64,000 nucleotides of DNA from Macrococcus sp. 19Msa1099 (GCA_019357535.2 CP079955.1:1426001-1490000), one strand, 5' to 3'; numbered from the stretch's first letter, positions 1 to 11,546 are shown. The notes: a model not told the origin generated them from the letters alone. Made by a program: numbers and translations.

Positions 1-657
<657 letters not shown>

Positions 658-733
658 TCACTTTGTGTATTCTTTATCTTTAAATTAACACATTACTTTC
701 ACATTATCCATCAATATCACATGTTCGTAACAA

Positions 734-747
734 TGAAAACGTTTTAA
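734..747. promoter_or_regulatory. candidate cre (CcpA) site upstream of pfkA
   Basis: TGAAAACGTTTTAA matches the catabolite-response consensus TGWAANCGNTNWCA at all but one position and holds a perfect AAAACGTTTT palindrome. It is about 90 bases upstream of the pfkA start, in the gap between pfkA and accA. CcpA control of pfkA is plausible by analogy with lactococcal glycolytic operons. No binding is shown. Confidence 0.45.
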
Positions 748-757
748 AAAAACATTC

Positions 758-798
758 AAAAAAAAACGTCGCCAACTCATTATTTAGACAACGTTTTC
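758..798 (-). terminator. intrinsic terminator after accA
   Basis: On the minus strand AAAACGTTG pairs with CGACGTTTT (one G-U pair) around an AT-rich loop and is followed by a run of nine T. It lies 30 bases past the accA stop codon and separates the acc genes from pfkA. Confidence 0.75.
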
Positions 799-829
799 AA
801 CTATCTTTTCATATTATGTTAATATCTTT

Positions 830-1774
830 TTATTTGATTTCACCGATTGCTCTAAACTTATCATAACGTTGCTGCACAATGTCCTCTGCAGAGCGTTGTG
901 AAAGTTCACGAATATACGGAGTTAATGCTTTATTGATCAACTGACTTTGTTGTGCGATATCTCGATGTGCACCACCAGGTATTTCATGAATCACTTCATC
1001 TACGACGCCAAGTTCAAGTAAGTCAGGTGCAGTAATCTTCATCGTTTCTGCCGACAACTGGGCCAGTGTACTATCTTTCCACAGTAACGCTGCCGCACCT
1101 TCTGGAGAAATGACGGAATACGTTGCATTTTCTAACATTAACAATGTATTACATACACCTAAACCAAGTGCTCCACCACTCCCACCTTCCCCGATGACAA
1201 TCGAGATAACCGGTACTTTAAGTGCAGCCATCTCTACTAGATTGCGTGCAATCGATTCACTCTGCCCGCGTTCTTCAGCTGCTTTACCAGGATATGCTCC
1301 TTTCGTATCGATAAAGCATATAATCGGACGGTTGAACTTTTCAGCTTGCTTCATCAATCGCATCGCTTTACGATAACCTTCTGGATGCGCCATACCGAAA
1401 TTTCTGTATATATTATCTTTCGTCTCTTTTCCTCTTTGGTGACCAATGACAGTAACAGGACGGCCTTGGAAAGAAGCAATACCTCCGACGATTGCAGGAT
1501 CATCTCTAAAGTTTCTATCTCCATGAAATTCCATAAACTCATCAAATAGATGCGCAATATAATCTAAAGTTGTCGGTCTTTCACCTAGACGTGCAATCTG
1601 CACTCTTTGCCAAGGGGACAGATCGGCATAGATTGATTTAAATAGGTTTTCTTTCTTTGCCTTCAGTAATTCTACCTCATGTGTTAAATCAACATCAGAT
1701 GCTTTCATATACTGCTCTATATCTTGAATTTTCTTTTCGATATCTCTAATAGGTTGTTCAAAATCCAGCACCAT
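830..1774 (-). CDS. accA: acetyl-CoA carboxylase carboxyltransferase subunit alpha
   Basis: With AccD it transfers the carboxyl group from biotin to acetyl-CoA to make malonyl-CoA, the first step of fatty acid synthesis. The protein is 314 residues, the usual staphylococcal length. It carries the crotonase-type core with the signature [20 protein letters not shown] and the glycine-rich [12 protein letters not shown] oxyanion region. Its start touches the accD stop codon (TAA TG-type overlap at 1774), so the two subunits are translationally coupled. Confidence 0.97.
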   Translation of the reverse strand: MVLDFEQPIRDIEKKIQDIEQYMKASDVDLTHEVELLKAKKENLFKSIYADLSPWQRVQIARLGERPTTLDYIAHLFDEFMEFHGDRNFRDDPAIVGGIASFQGRPVTVIGHQRGKETKDNIYRNFGMAHPEGYRKAMRLMKQAEKFNRPIICFIDTKGAYPGKAAEERGQSESIARNLVEMAALKVPVISIVIGEGGSGGALGLGVCNTLLMLENATYSVISPEGAAALLWKDSTLAQLSAETMKITAPDLLELGVVDEVIHEIPGGAHRDIAQQSQLINKALTPYIRELSQRSAEDIVQQRYDKFRAIGEIK

Positions 1775-2631
1775 TAATTTTCACCCCTTTGATGTAATTT
1801 CAAGATTGTAGTAAGGACCTCTTTCATCTCATTACGATGGACAACTTTATCAAGCTGTCCATGATCCAGTAGAAATTCAGCGGTCTGGAAATCATCAGGT
1901 AATTTCTCATTAATCGTCTGTTCGATGATACGTCGTCCTGCAAATCCAATCAAACTTTCTGGTTCCGCAAGATTAATATCTCCGACAGATGCAAAACTTG
2001 CAGATACACCACCTGTCGTAGGATGTGTCATGAATGCAATGTATAATAACCCTGCTTCACGATGTCGGTTCAAAGCCACACTCACTTTGGCCATTTGCAT
2101 CAGCGATAGTATTCCTTCCTGCATTCTCGCACCACCACTTGCTGTAAAGATAATAAAAGGCATCTGCTGTTTCGTCGCATATTCAATTACACGTGTAATC
2201 TTCTCTCCAACAACCGTTCCCATAGAGCCCATACGAAACCTTGAATCCATTACAGCGATACCCGTTTCATAGCCGTTGATAGTACCCCATCCGGTTACGA
2301 CTGCTTCATCAATCTCCGTCTTCATTCTATCTTTCTCTATTTTCTCTTCATAATTCGGAAAGTTAAGCGGATTGACTGGTTCAACATGTTTATCCAGTTC
2401 CTTAAATGTATCTTTATCCATCAAAGCATCAATGCGGTCATAGGCGTTCATCGCCATGTGATGATCACAGTTAAAACAGACATTTAGATTTTCTTGCAGC
2501 TCTTTTGTATACATGATTTTTTGACATTTTGGACATTTCGCCATTATACCTTCAGGTACTTCTGTATCTGTCATATTTTTAACGGTTACATATTTTTTCT
2601 TCTTATTCTTTTTAAAGATATCCTTAAACAT
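1774..2631 (-). CDS. accD: acetyl-CoA carboxylase carboxyltransferase subunit beta
   Basis: Beta subunit of the carboxyltransferase. I chose ATG 2631 (MFKDIFKK) rather than upstream in-frame starts because AGAAGG sits at the right distance and the product is then 285 residues, the family length. A zinc ribbon is visible (C33, C36, C52, C55), followed by the crotonase-like fold with [12 protein letters not shown] and the conserved [13 protein letters not shown] stretch. It starts 5 bases after the stop codon of the GntR regulator gene, so all three genes form one operon. Confidence 0.97.
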   Translation of the reverse strand: MFKDIFKKNKKKKYVTVKNMTDTEVPEGIMAKCPKCQKIMYTKELQENLNVCFNCDHHMAMNAYDRIDALMDKDTFKELDKHVEPVNPLNFPNYEEKIEKDRMKTEIDEAVVTGWGTINGYETGIAVMDSRFRMGSMGTVVGEKITRVIEYATKQQMPFIIFTASGGARMQEGILSLMQMAKVSVALNRHREAGLLYIAFMTHPTTGGVSASFASVGDINLAEPESLIGFAGRRIIEQTINEKLPDDFQTAEFLLDHGQLDKVVHRNEMKEVLTTILKLHQRGEN

Positions 2632-2635
2632 ATGC

Positions 2636-3070
2636 TCACGCCTTCTCATCATAAGTCGCTTCATAGCGCTTTAATAATTTCCAAACTCTAAACATGATTG
2701 TGTTGCTTGTATTGATACATTCTTCAATCGTCTTGTTCTCTTCAATTGTTATACTGCTTTCAATCATATGTATAAAATCCTTTATTTCACCTGTTTGTGC
2801 CCTTGACGTGATCAAATATCCACCTATCAGCTCGAAGAACTGGTTATTATCCATATCAGATAAATAAGTTCCTTCGCCCCGTCTTGTCTCGATAACGCCA
2901 AGAATCTCAAGTGCGCGTAATGCTTCTCTTATGCTTGAGCGACTAATATTGAGTAATTCGCTCAAATGTCTTTCAGATGGAAGTTTATCACCAGACTTCA
3001 GTCCATCATTCTTTATCATACGGTCGATTTCATCTAAAACATGATTAAAACCTTTATGCGGGGTATTCAC
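2636..3070 (-). CDS. FadR-subfamily GntR transcriptional regulator, short form
   Basis: A GTG start at 3070 follows GGAGG. Residues ~9-70 form a GntR winged helix ([30 protein letters not shown], then [11 protein letters not shown]). The C-terminal effector domain is only about 70 residues against ~150 in typical FadR/FCD members, so ligand sensing may be reduced or changed. A perfect 29-bp palindrome lies just upstream, which suggests autoregulation and control of accDA. Bacilli such as Geobacillus have a GntR gene at the same place before accD, there usually next to a malic enzyme gene that is missing here. The fatty-acid link is inferred from context. Confidence 0.85.
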   Translation of the reverse strand: MNTPHKGFNHVLDEIDRMIKNDGLKSGDKLPSERHLSELLNISRSSIREALRALEILGVIETRRGEGTYLSDMDNNQFFELIGGYLITSRAQTGEIKDFIHMIESSITIEENKTIEECINTSNTIMFRVWKLLKRYEATYDEKA

Positions 3071-3087
3071 AGTTGCACCTCCAAAAG

Positions 3088-3116
3088 AATCCTTAGTGGT
3101 CTGACCACTAAGGATT
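3088..3116. promoter_or_regulatory. perfect 14-1-14 palindrome, probable GntR operator
   Basis: Two 14-base arms (AATCCTTAGTGGTC and its exact complement) flank one base. The centre TGGTCTGACCA fits the FadR-type GntR consensus TNGTNNNACNA. It lies 18 bases upstream of the GTG start of the GntR gene and 32 bases after the dnaE stop. A terminator role is less likely because no T-run follows on the minus strand. Confidence 0.75.
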
Positions 3117-3147
3117 AATATATCACATGTTTAATTTTTAATAAAGT

Positions 3148-6100
3148 TTATATTATGCGAATGTCTTCAGGATTGAAATATTCAACCAGTTCTTTAATTT
3201 TATCTTTGGACACTGTGCCAATTACATGTTGTGCACGATCAAAATAGATGACCTGTATCTCCCCTTCATCTAGAATAAAAGTCTCTGGCAACGGTTCGCG
3301 TATATAAATAAATCGAGCTTGCTCGTATATTCTTTTTATAAATGATTCGACAGTTTCAATCGTTTCAGCGATATAGTTATCTTTCCCTCTGTTATTATCA
3401 AATTTCCCATTGATCACAACCATTTGATGAGATTGAATCGCTGTCTCAAACTTACGATAAGTATCTGGAAAACATACGATATCGATATTATCTGTACCAT
3501 CAAAGCCTTTGATAAATGCCATCGGTTGACCTTTCTTTGTTCTAATCCTTCTCACTTCATCAATGAATATCAGCATGTAATGCTGATTCAGTCGTTGCGC
3601 AATTTTATATAACGGCAAATATTGAAGTGCTTTAAAACGTGATTCGACCGGATGATTCGTTAAATAAAAGCCAAGATATGCTTTTTCATATTCTGCTTTT
3701 TTCATATCTGACATTTCTTCGTGAATGATATAATCTTTCTTCTTATTTAAACCAAGCGACTCTAGAAAGCTTCCTTCTCCTTCGTTTGTCCTTTCAACAT
3801 CGATTATCATATCAAGTGATGCAAGTAATGTTGCGCGCGTGTGTCCAAAGGAATCAAAACTGCCGGCATGGATTAGAGCTTCTAATAAAGGTTTACTAAC
3901 AATTCGTGAGGGGATACGTGCACAGAAATCATAGATATCTTTAAATGAACCTTGTTTTCTTGCATCAATAATATCCTGAACACTTTTGTAGCCGAGTCCT
4001 TTAATGACACCTAGAGCGTTTAATATACCGTCCTTATATGTGCGATAATACCAATGTGCCTTATTGATATCGGCAGCATATATCGGTATACCACGTTTCT
4101 TGACTTCATCGATAATCTCTTTAGTCTTGTGCTCACTGCCGATTTGATTACTCAGGATAGCTGTATAGAAGATATTTGGATAATGTACTTTCAGGTATAA
4201 CATACAGTAAGCGATTTTCGCATATGCAACTGCATGCGCTTTCGGAAATCCATAGTTCGCGAACTTCAGTATTAATTCATATATCGCTTCTGCGGTTTGT
4301 TTATCATAACCTTTATTGACGCTTCCTAAAATAAAATGTTCTTTTTCCGTCAGTAGCACCGACATGTCCTTCTTGCTCATGGCTCGCCTTAATATATCCG
4401 CTTCTCCGTAACTGAATCCTGCAAATTGATTTGCAATCTGCATAATTTGTTCTTGATAAATGATGACACCAAATGTATCTTTCAATATCGCTTTTAGATC
4501 GTCATGAATATAATCTACAGATTGAGCACCGTGCCTTCTTTCAATATAGACTGGAATCTGTTCCATAGGGCCTGGTCGATAAAGTGCCAGCACGGCAACA
4601 ATGTCGTTGAAATGACTGGGTTTCAGATTACGCAGTACATTTCGAATACCATCCGATTCGAGCTGGAATATACCAGTGGTGTCACCTTGCGCCAGTAATG
4701 CATAGACTTTAGGGTCATCAAGCGGCAATGTATTCAGGTCAAGCTGCTGATTAAACTGTATCTTAACCTGATCCATCACATTATGTATGATTGACAGATT
4801 CCTTAGTCCTAAAAAGTCGATTTTCAGTAAACCGATAGATTCAACTTCTGTCATCGTCCACTGCGTAAGTGACACTGAATCTCCTTCTATAATCGGCACG
4901 TAATCTGTCAGTAGCTGATCATGAATAATTACGCCAGCAGCATGTGTCGATGTGTTACGCGGGAGTCCTTCGAGCGCATAAGCAATGTCAAACCATTGCT
5001 TTCGACGATCACTCTTATTGATGAACCGCACAAAATCCTCATCCGTCTTCATATCATCAAGTGTGATACCGACACGTTTTGGAATCAAAGTACTGATTTC
5101 TTTTAATTCGGCATCTGAAAACTGTAATATACGCCCTGTATCACGCATTACAGCACGGGCATTTAAATGTCCGAATGTCACGATGCCACTGACATTGTAT
5201 TTACCGTATTTGTCAACCGCATACTGAATCACCTGATCACGCTTCGTATCTTCAAAATCAATATCAATATCTGGCATCGTCACACGTTCTGGATTTAAGA
5301 ACCGTTCGAAGAGCAGATTGTATTGAACAGGATCTACTTCAGTGATTCCAAGCACATAGCTGATTAGTGAGCCACCTGAAGAACCACGCCCCGGGCCAAC
5401 AAGAATATCATTTTCCTTTGCATACTGAATTAAATCACCGACAATCAGAAAGTAATCGGCATACCCCATCTGCGTTATGACATCATATTCATAACGCAGA
5501 CGTTGCTCATAGCGTTCATCAAAATGTGGAATCTCTTTCTTTTTATCTTGAAGCAGCTTCATTAGATATGCATCACTCGAATAACCATCGATAGGAAATT
5601 TCGGCATAGATGCATGATGCTTTGTAATATCTACATTACATTGTTCTGCAATTTCATGCGTGCGGTCTATATAGTCCTGCGGAATCTTCAAATCAACGAG
5701 TTGCGCTTCACCCTTCATATACGCTGTGCCCGCTTTGATTTGTACCATTTCTAATGGCAGCTTCTTATTCTCCTCTATCGCATTGAGTACTTCCAGATGC
5801 TGTACACCACTGGATTCTAGATAAAGTACATCTTCTATATATACTTTTTTTGCAGCAAGAGAACTGTTATGGCAAATATAATAAGATTCGATACCCTGTG
5901 TAAAATGTGATTCTGACTCCGTAATCGACTTGAAGATTACGATTAGTCCAGATTGATATTGTGTCAGCCATTTTAAAGGTGTGAGCGTTACACCTTTAAG
6001 CTGTATTCTCGATGAAAGTTTGATCAGGTTCACATATCCTGTATTGTTGCGTGCAAGACATACGGCATGAATTTGTTTCAGGCCATCCGTCACACGTATC

Positions 6101-6294
6101 TCCATTCCAATTATCGGTTTAATATCAGCAGCAATACATGCCTTATAAAATGATTGCACACCAAATAATACATTAAAGTCCGTCAGGGCAACTGCATGTT
6201 CTTTTAATTCTGTGACACGTGTCACTAACTTATCGATTTCAACTGTAGAATGTAAAAGATCATATGCCGAATGCACATTTAAATGAACAACCAT
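3148..6294 (-). CDS. dnaE: DNA polymerase III subunit alpha DnaE
   Basis: Error-prone/lagging-strand C-family polymerase of Firmicutes. The N-terminal PHP domain starts at VVHLNVHSAYDLL, the palm has GRGSSGGS and the catalytic aspartates in MPDIDIDFED, the fingers/thumb have the LYRPGPM stretch, and a C-terminal OB fold includes KKGQPMAFIKG. I prefer ATG 6294 over the GTG at 6303 because AGGTGA is correctly spaced to the ATG and family members begin MV-YLN. About 1048 residues, close to the usual 1065. It follows nrnA by a few bases, as in staphylococci. Confidence 0.96.
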   Translation of the reverse strand: MVVHLNVHSAYDLLHSTVEIDKLVTRVTELKEHAVALTDFNVLFGVQSFYKACIAADIKPIIGMEIRVTDGLKQIHAVCLARNNTGYVNLIKLSSRIQLKGVTLTPLKWLTQYQSGLIVIFKSITESESHFTQGIESYYICHNSSLAAKKVYIEDVLYLESSGVQHLEVLNAIEENKKLPLEMVQIKAGTAYMKGEAQLVDLKIPQDYIDRTHEIAEQCNVDITKHHASMPKFPIDGYSSDAYLMKLLQDKKKEIPHFDERYEQRLRYEYDVITQMGYADYFLIVGDLIQYAKENDILVGPGRGSSGGSLISYVLGITEVDPVQYNLLFERFLNPERVTMPDIDIDFEDTKRDQVIQYAVDKYGKYNVSGIVTFGHLNARAVMRDTGRILQFSDAELKEISTLIPKRVGITLDDMKTDEDFVRFINKSDRRKQWFDIAYALEGLPRNTSTHAAGVIIHDQLLTDYVPIIEGDSVSLTQWTMTEVESIGLLKIDFLGLRNLSIIHNVMDQVKIQFNQQLDLNTLPLDDPKVYALLAQGDTTGIFQLESDGIRNVLRNLKPSHFNDIVAVLALYRPGPMEQIPVYIERRHGAQSVDYIHDDLKAILKDTFGVIIYQEQIMQIANQFAGFSYGEADILRRAMSKKDMSVLLTEKEHFILGSVNKGYDKQTAEAIYELILKFANYGFPKAHAVAYAKIAYCMLYLKVHYPNIFYTAILSNQIGSEHKTKEIIDEVKKRGIPIYAADINKAHWYYRTYKDGILNALGVIKGLGYKSVQDIIDARKQGSFKDIYDFCARIPSRIVSKPLLEALIHAGSFDSFGHTRATLLASLDMIIDVERTNEGEGSFLESLGLNKKKDYIIHEEMSDMKKAEYEKAYLGFYLTNHPVESRFKALQYLPLYKIAQRLNQHYMLIFIDEVRRIRTKKGQPMAFIKGFDGTDNIDIVCFPDTYRKFETAIQSHQMVVINGKFDNNRGKDNYIAETIETVESFIKRIYEQARFIYIREPLPETFILDEGEIQVIYFDRAQHVIGTVSKDKIKELVEYFNPEDIRII

Positions 6295-6303
6295 TCGTTT
6301 CAC

Positions 6304-7248
6304 CTACCCATTTACAAGTTTCTTTAGTTCACTTAACAACTGCTCGTATTCCGATATGCTATATACAGAAGCACCACTTGCCAATGGATGACCTCCGCCA
6401 TTATATTTAGCAGCGAGCGTGTTAATCACAACTTCTTTACTTCTAAGTCTCACGCGAATAGCATCGCCTTCATCTACAGCATAAGCCCATGCTTTGATTC
6501 CTTTCATATCGGAAAAGGCATTGACAAATAACGAAGCCTCTGAAGCGGTAATATTAAATCTTTCTAGTATTTCCTTAGAAATGAAAATATTGCCGACTCC
6601 ATTATCAAAGTTAAAGTTTTGCAGCACAAAGCCTTGAAACTTCATACTTGAAGCCTCTCGTTGCTGCATTTGATTAATCATCTTCGTATGATCTATATCA
6701 AACTTAAGTAGTTCAGCAGCAACTTCCATCGTTCGCGATGTTGTATTATTGAAGAGAAATCTTCCAGTATCTCCAACAATCCCGATATAAAGACACTTTG
6801 CTGCTGCGGTATCGATATAATCACTTCCATATCCTAGAGAAGTCAATATTTCATAGATGATTTCACTTGTTGACGATGCAGTCGTATCCACAATGTTAAG
6901 TTCTCCATATTGATCTTCAGGGGGATGATGATCGATTTTTATTACCTTATCACAAAGCGTGTATCTGCTATCATCAATACGCGGTGCATTTGCAGTATCC
7001 AAAACGAGCGCTAACGCCCTTTCAAACTGTTTATCAGTTAAAGTATCCATGTCACCGATAAACTTTAAATTTTCAACTTCAGTACCCACCGCATATACAC
7101 GTTTATTGGGATATAAACGCTTAATTGCATGTTTTAATCCTATTTGTGAACCTAATGCATCTGGATCCGGTCGGACATGTCTAAAAATAATAATTGTCTC
7201 GTAAGCATTGATTTCATTAATCAGTGCATTTATTTCTTGTTTATTCAT
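6304..7248 (-). CDS. nrnA: bifunctional oligoribonuclease / pAp phosphatase NrnA (DHH family)
   Basis: Degrades 2-5 nt nanoRNAs and 3'-phosphoadenosine 5'-phosphate. The 314-residue protein has the DHH-family motifs FRHVRPDPDALGSQ near residue 22, DTANAP, the DHH itself in KIDHHPPED, and the C-terminal DHHA1 motif GGGHPLASGA. It sits directly before dnaE with no promoter gap, so the two are probably cotranscribed. It is transcribed divergently from the ytpI gene, with 66 bases between. Confidence 0.96.
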   Translation of the reverse strand: MNKQEINALINEINAYETIIIFRHVRPDPDALGSQIGLKHAIKRLYPNKRVYAVGTEVENLKFIGDMDTLTDKQFERALALVLDTANAPRIDDSRYTLCDKVIKIDHHPPEDQYGELNIVDTTASSTSEIIYEILTSLGYGSDYIDTAAAKCLYIGIVGDTGRFLFNNTTSRTMEVAAELLKFDIDHTKMINQMQQREASSMKFQGFVLQNFNFDNGVGNIFISKEILERFNITASEASLFVNAFSDMKGIKAWAYAVDEGDAIRVRLRSKEVVINTLAAKYNGGGHPLASGASVYSISEYEQLLSELKKLVNG

Positions 7249-7314
7249 ATATTCTCCTTTATTTACTAAAATTCATTTCGTTGATATAATCGATAAGACT
7301 GGAGGTTAATTCAA

Positions 7315-7665
7315 ATGGAAGTTATTTTTCCTTATATTATATCAGCACTTGTTGCTGTTATGTTGTTTTCATTTATATTTACTATATTTAATATCGCTAA
7401 GTACTTCAGAACAGTGAAAGACGTTCGTCGCGCCTGGTATCGCGCTCGAGCACGTCAATGTTTCGCTATCTTTATGTTTGCCTTCGCTTTGAACCAGATG
7501 CTGTTATTTCCACAGTGGTTTACTTTTGTAGTATGCGCGATACTGATCGTCTTTGCAGTAGTTAACTATCAATATGCGATTAGAGCAAAGCATCATTTTG
7601 AGTCTCACTTTGCAGATGAAGACGCTGCATGGGCTGAACTTGAAAAGAAACAGCGCCAACGATAG
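7315..7665 (+). CDS. ytpI: YtpI family membrane protein
   Basis: Small integral membrane protein of 116 residues with three hydrophobic segments (about residues 3-25, 52-70 and 75-92) and a charged C-terminus. Its place between nrnA and the YtoI regulator matches the bacillar ytqI-ytpI-ytoI order. Function is unknown in the family. The start follows a clean GGAGG. Confidence 0.85.
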   Translation: MEVIFPYIISALVAVMLFSFIFTIFNIAKYFRTVKDVRRAWYRARARQCFAIFMFAFALNQMLLFPQWFTFVVCAILIVFAVVNYQYAIRAKHHFESHFADEDAAWAELEKKQRQR

Positions 7666-7672
7666 CTTCATT

Positions 7673-7716
7673 AATAACAAAACCCGTACGCATATACACG
7701 TATGGGTTTTGTTATT
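7673..7716. terminator. bidirectional terminator between ytpI and ytoI
   Basis: AATAACAAAACCCGTACG pairs with CGTATGGGTTTTGTTATT (one mismatch). The A-rich and T-rich flanks let it work for both converging genes. The last base coincides with the ytoI stop codon. Confidence 0.85.
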
Positions 7717-9029
7717 TAATAGAAATGTTCAATCACCTGTACCGCACAAAGTGATTTGGCAACGGTTTGATTGCGGACAGATAACGCCACCTCTACTTTC
7801 GCTGCTTTTCTACCAAGATCGAGCAACGTAAATGTCACATTCACTTCACTGTCCATCTGTACGATCTTAATAAATATAATATCGATATTATCTATTAGTA
7901 TATCGCCTTTAATATGCTTTTTCATTTCATGATTTATTGTCTCTTCTATAATCGCTAAATAAACAGATTTACTCAGCATGCCAAACTGATTGGACATTTG
8001 AGGTGAGATTTTCACTGAAATTTCACCTTCTTTAAATGTCATCTTCTTAAGCACCTGATCATTAATCGTATCACCAATATGAGGCTGACGATCGACAACC
8101 TGCATCGCCTTCAACACATCTTCTCGCGATACGATACCAAGTAGATTATTGTATCTAGAAACAACTGGCAGCAGTTCAATGCTTTCCCAGATCATAATAT
8201 GCGCACAACTTGCGACAGTAGAATTTAAGTTCACTGATACGGGATTTTTCGTCATCACCTTTTTAATCTTCTCATTAGGATTCTTCCCTAGTACATCTTT
8301 ACTTGTTACGATTCCACTCAGTTTATTATTATCATCCAGCACTGGAAATCTCGTGTGCTTCGATGATTCTGAAAGATGATTCCATTCACTGACAGTATCG
8401 TTTTCTCTTAAACAGATTGTATTCTCTATCTTTATCAATATATCTTGTGCTGTGAGCACTTCTTTTTTTATCAGCTGATCATAGATAGCGCGATTGATCA
8501 TGTTTGCGACAGCAAAGGTATCAAAATTAGAAGAGATAATCGGCAATTCTAAGCTGTCTGCCATTTTTTTAACTTCCTCAGTAGTATCAAAACCACCTGT
8601 AACGAGTACGGCAGAGCCTTTTGACAAGGCAAGCTTCTGTACTTCTGAACGGTTACCGACAATAAGCAAGGTATTCTCACCGATATACTTCTCCACTTCG
8701 TTTAGTTCCATGGCACCAATTGCAAACTTGGTCAATGATTTATGCAGGCCCTCACGCCCACCAATAACATGACCGTCAATAATATTAACAATCTCTGCAA
8801 ACGTCAGATTATCTATTGCATTGCGCTTCTTCTTTTCGATACGAATCGTTCCAACACGTTCAATCGTTGAAACGATACCATTATTCTCAGCCTCTTTAAT
8901 TGCACGATATGCAGTACCTTCAGATACACGGAGTATCTTTGCGATTTGTCTTACAGATATCTTTGACCCCACGGGTAAATTGGTGATATGTTCTATGATT
9001 TGTTCATGTTTTGTCAATGTTCCACCCAT
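7716..9029 (-). CDS. ytoI: YtoI family regulator: wHTH, DRTGG, two CBS, hotdog domain
   Basis: A 437-residue multidomain regulator. An N-terminal GntR-like winged helix (ISVRQIAKILRVSEGTAYRAIKEAE) is followed by a DRTGG domain with VLVTGGFDTTEEV. Two CBS motifs (around residues 195-320) come next, then a C-terminal 4HBT/hotdog-like segment (YLAIIEETINHEMK). CBS pairs usually bind adenine nucleotides; the ligand and targets here are not known. The ATG at 9029 has a weak ribosome site, while a TTG at 9017 is preceded by GGTGG, so the true start may be 12 bases in. Confidence 0.92.
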   Translation of the reverse strand: MGGTLTKHEQIIEHITNLPVGSKISVRQIAKILRVSEGTAYRAIKEAENNGIVSTIERVGTIRIEKKKRNAIDNLTFAEIVNIIDGHVIGGREGLHKSLTKFAIGAMELNEVEKYIGENTLLIVGNRSEVQKLALSKGSAVLVTGGFDTTEEVKKMADSLELPIISSNFDTFAVANMINRAIYDQLIKKEVLTAQDILIKIENTICLRENDTVSEWNHLSESSKHTRFPVLDDNNKLSGIVTSKDVLGKNPNEKIKKVMTKNPVSVNLNSTVASCAHIMIWESIELLPVVSRYNNLLGIVSREDVLKAMQVVDRQPHIGDTINDQVLKKMTFKEGEISVKISPQMSNQFGMLSKSVYLAIIEETINHEMKKHIKGDILIDNIDIIFIKIVQMDSEVNVTFTLLDLGRKAAKVEVALSVRNQTVAKSLCAVQVIEHFY

Positions 9030-9043
9030 TCTCTTACTTATTA

Positions 9044-9739
<696 letters not shown>

Positions 9740-9856
9740 CTATTGTTAGGTTCTATTATACATGAATTAAAGTGTATTTAAAAAGCCGACACATGAAAAT
9801 TGAATAATCAATTAATCTAATTTACACTAGTAGTACTATGAAAAAGGAGCAATGAT

Positions 9857-10924
9857 ATGAAAAATCTAGAAAAATTGACAGCTTATATGACTGAACAGAA
9901 TATTACACATGCTTTTATTACAACACCAGAAAATATTAATTACTTCAGTGGCTTCCTTTCTGACCCACACGAACGACTTACGGCTTTATACGTAACGCAG
10001 CACGAAGCATCATTAATCGTGCCTGCAATGGAAGTGAACGATGCGATAAATGCGTCAAACTTAAATACAATTGGCTATTCAGATACAGAAGATGCCTTTC
10101 AAGTAGCGAAACATCAGCTTGAGATTCCAGATGGAGCTGTGATGTTTATCGAAGAGGAACATGTAACAGTAAAGCGTGAGAAAGCAATTCAGCTGCACTT
10201 CAAACCAAGTGCATTACAGTCAATCGATCAGATCATTAAAGACATGCGAAACATTAAATCAGAAGATGAGATCGCTTTATTAAAACAAGCTGCACGCTAC
10301 GCAGACCAAGCAGTTGAAACCGGAGTAGCAGCATTAAAAATCGGTATTACTGAAGCGGAAGTTGTGCAGATTATTGAAAATGAAATGAAACGTATTGAAG
10401 GTATTTCTGATATGAGTTTCAGTACGATGGTACTCTTTGGTGATCACGCAGCAAGTCCACACGGCACACCTGGAGGAAGAACGTTGAATGAGGACGAATA
10501 TGTACTCTTTGATCTTGGTGTTATATACAAAGGTTATTGTTCTGATATTACACGTACAGTAGCATTCGGTACGCCTCCTCAACTCCATCAAGATATTCAC
10601 AGTATCGTTACAGAAGCAAATAAACGTGCGATAGCACTTGTAAAGCCCGGTGTACCTATTAAAGACATCGACGCAGCTGCACGTGATTATATCACCTCTA
10701 AAGGTTATGGAGACTATTTCCCACACCGTCTAGGTCACGGTCTCGGCATCAGTGTACATGAATTCCCAGATATCTCTTCATCAAATGAAAACACATTACA
10801 AGCTGGTATGGTATTTACAATCGAACCCGGTATTTACTATCCTGAAACAGTCGGCGTTCGCGTTGAAGACGATATTCTAGTAACAGAAGATGGATACGAA
10901 GTACTCACGAGCTATGTAAAATGA
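9857..10924 (+). CDS. M24-family Xaa-Pro peptidase
   Basis: Cytoplasmic dipeptidase/aminopeptidase P-like enzyme that cleaves Xaa-Pro bonds. It has 355 residues: a creatinase-like N-terminal domain to about residue 125, then the pita-bread catalytic domain. All five metal ligands are visible: D in VLFDLG, D in CSDITRT, H in HRLGHGLG, E in TIEPGIY, and E in VRVEDDIL. A strong AAGGAG site precedes the ATG. It overlaps the next gene by 4 bases (ATGA), implying coupled translation. Confidence 0.95.
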   Translation: MKNLEKLTAYMTEQNITHAFITTPENINYFSGFLSDPHERLTALYVTQHEASLIVPAMEVNDAINASNLNTIGYSDTEDAFQVAKHQLEIPDGAVMFIEEEHVTVKREKAIQLHFKPSALQSIDQIIKDMRNIKSEDEIALLKQAARYADQAVETGVAALKIGITEAEVVQIIENEMKRIEGISDMSFSTMVLFGDHAASPHGTPGGRTLNEDEYVLFDLGVIYKGYCSDITRTVAFGTPPQLHQDIHSIVTEANKRAIALVKPGVPIKDIDAAARDYITSKGYGDYFPHRLGHGLGISVHEFPDISSSNENTLQAGMVFTIEPGIYYPETVGVRVEDDILVTEDGYEVLTSYVK

Positions 10925-11541
10925 CCACATATAATGTCGTCGAAACTTTCCATGATCTATACGAAGCAGTAAATCATGGAGGAACACATATTGTTATCAA
11001 TCAGACCGGGATGACAGCAAGTTACGGATTCGCAAAAATAGCGATAGAATACTGCCATCCCCTAAACGTCAGAGTATACGCACTCATCAATCCATCATTC
11101 CAAAGTTATCGTTACACTTTATTTGATGTCGAAATCATGCGGGAAGATATTAGACAGTTGAATCGGTTGAAGATAGATGGCTTTATATTCGGTGCACTGG
11201 ACTCTGATAATAACCTTGATATTCCAGTGATGCGGACATTAATTCAAGCTGCTGAATCAACACCAGTGATCATGCATTCTCAATTTGATAAGATTCCGCT
11301 CCGCACACAACTAAAAGCGATGGATGCATTAATTGAGATAAATGTATCAGCAATCATCACACATGGGGATGTTTCTTACTTGAAACCTATCGTTGATAAT
11401 ACGCAGCAGCTTGGTCGTCTGTTACGACATTCCAAAGGTAAAATTGAGATTATTCCGGAAGTAGCAGACAGCAATGAATTCACTGAGCTGAAAAAATGGA
11501 TTCCATTTCAGCATGCATATGGCAGAGAAATCTATCATTAA
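10921..11541 (+). CDS. CutC-like TIM-barrel protein
   Basis: The 206-residue protein matches the CutC layout: the NPSF segment where CutC has IRPRGG, then VEIMREDIRQLNRLKIDGFIFGALDSDNNLD and HSQFDKI, and a late AIITHGD corresponding to the CutC TSGG loop. CutC was named for copper homeostasis in E. coli, but its biochemical role is uncertain. This member is divergent in the early loop. It is coupled by ATGA overlap to the upstream peptidase. Confidence 0.7.
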   Translation: MTTYNVVETFHDLYEAVNHGGTHIVINQTGMTASYGFAKIAIEYCHPLNVRVYALINPSFQSYRYTLFDVEIMREDIRQLNRLKIDGFIFGALDSDNNLDIPVMRTLIQAAESTPVIMHSQFDKIPLRTQLKAMDALIEINVSAIITHGDVSYLKPIVDNTQQLGRLLRHSKGKIEIIPEVADSNEFTELKKWIPFQHAYGREIYH

Positions 11542-11546
11542 TATAC

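Noticed and set aside
3088-3116. FapR operator or intrinsic terminator
   Set aside because: Arms and spacing differ from the FapR 17-bp site, and no T-run follows on the transcribed strand.
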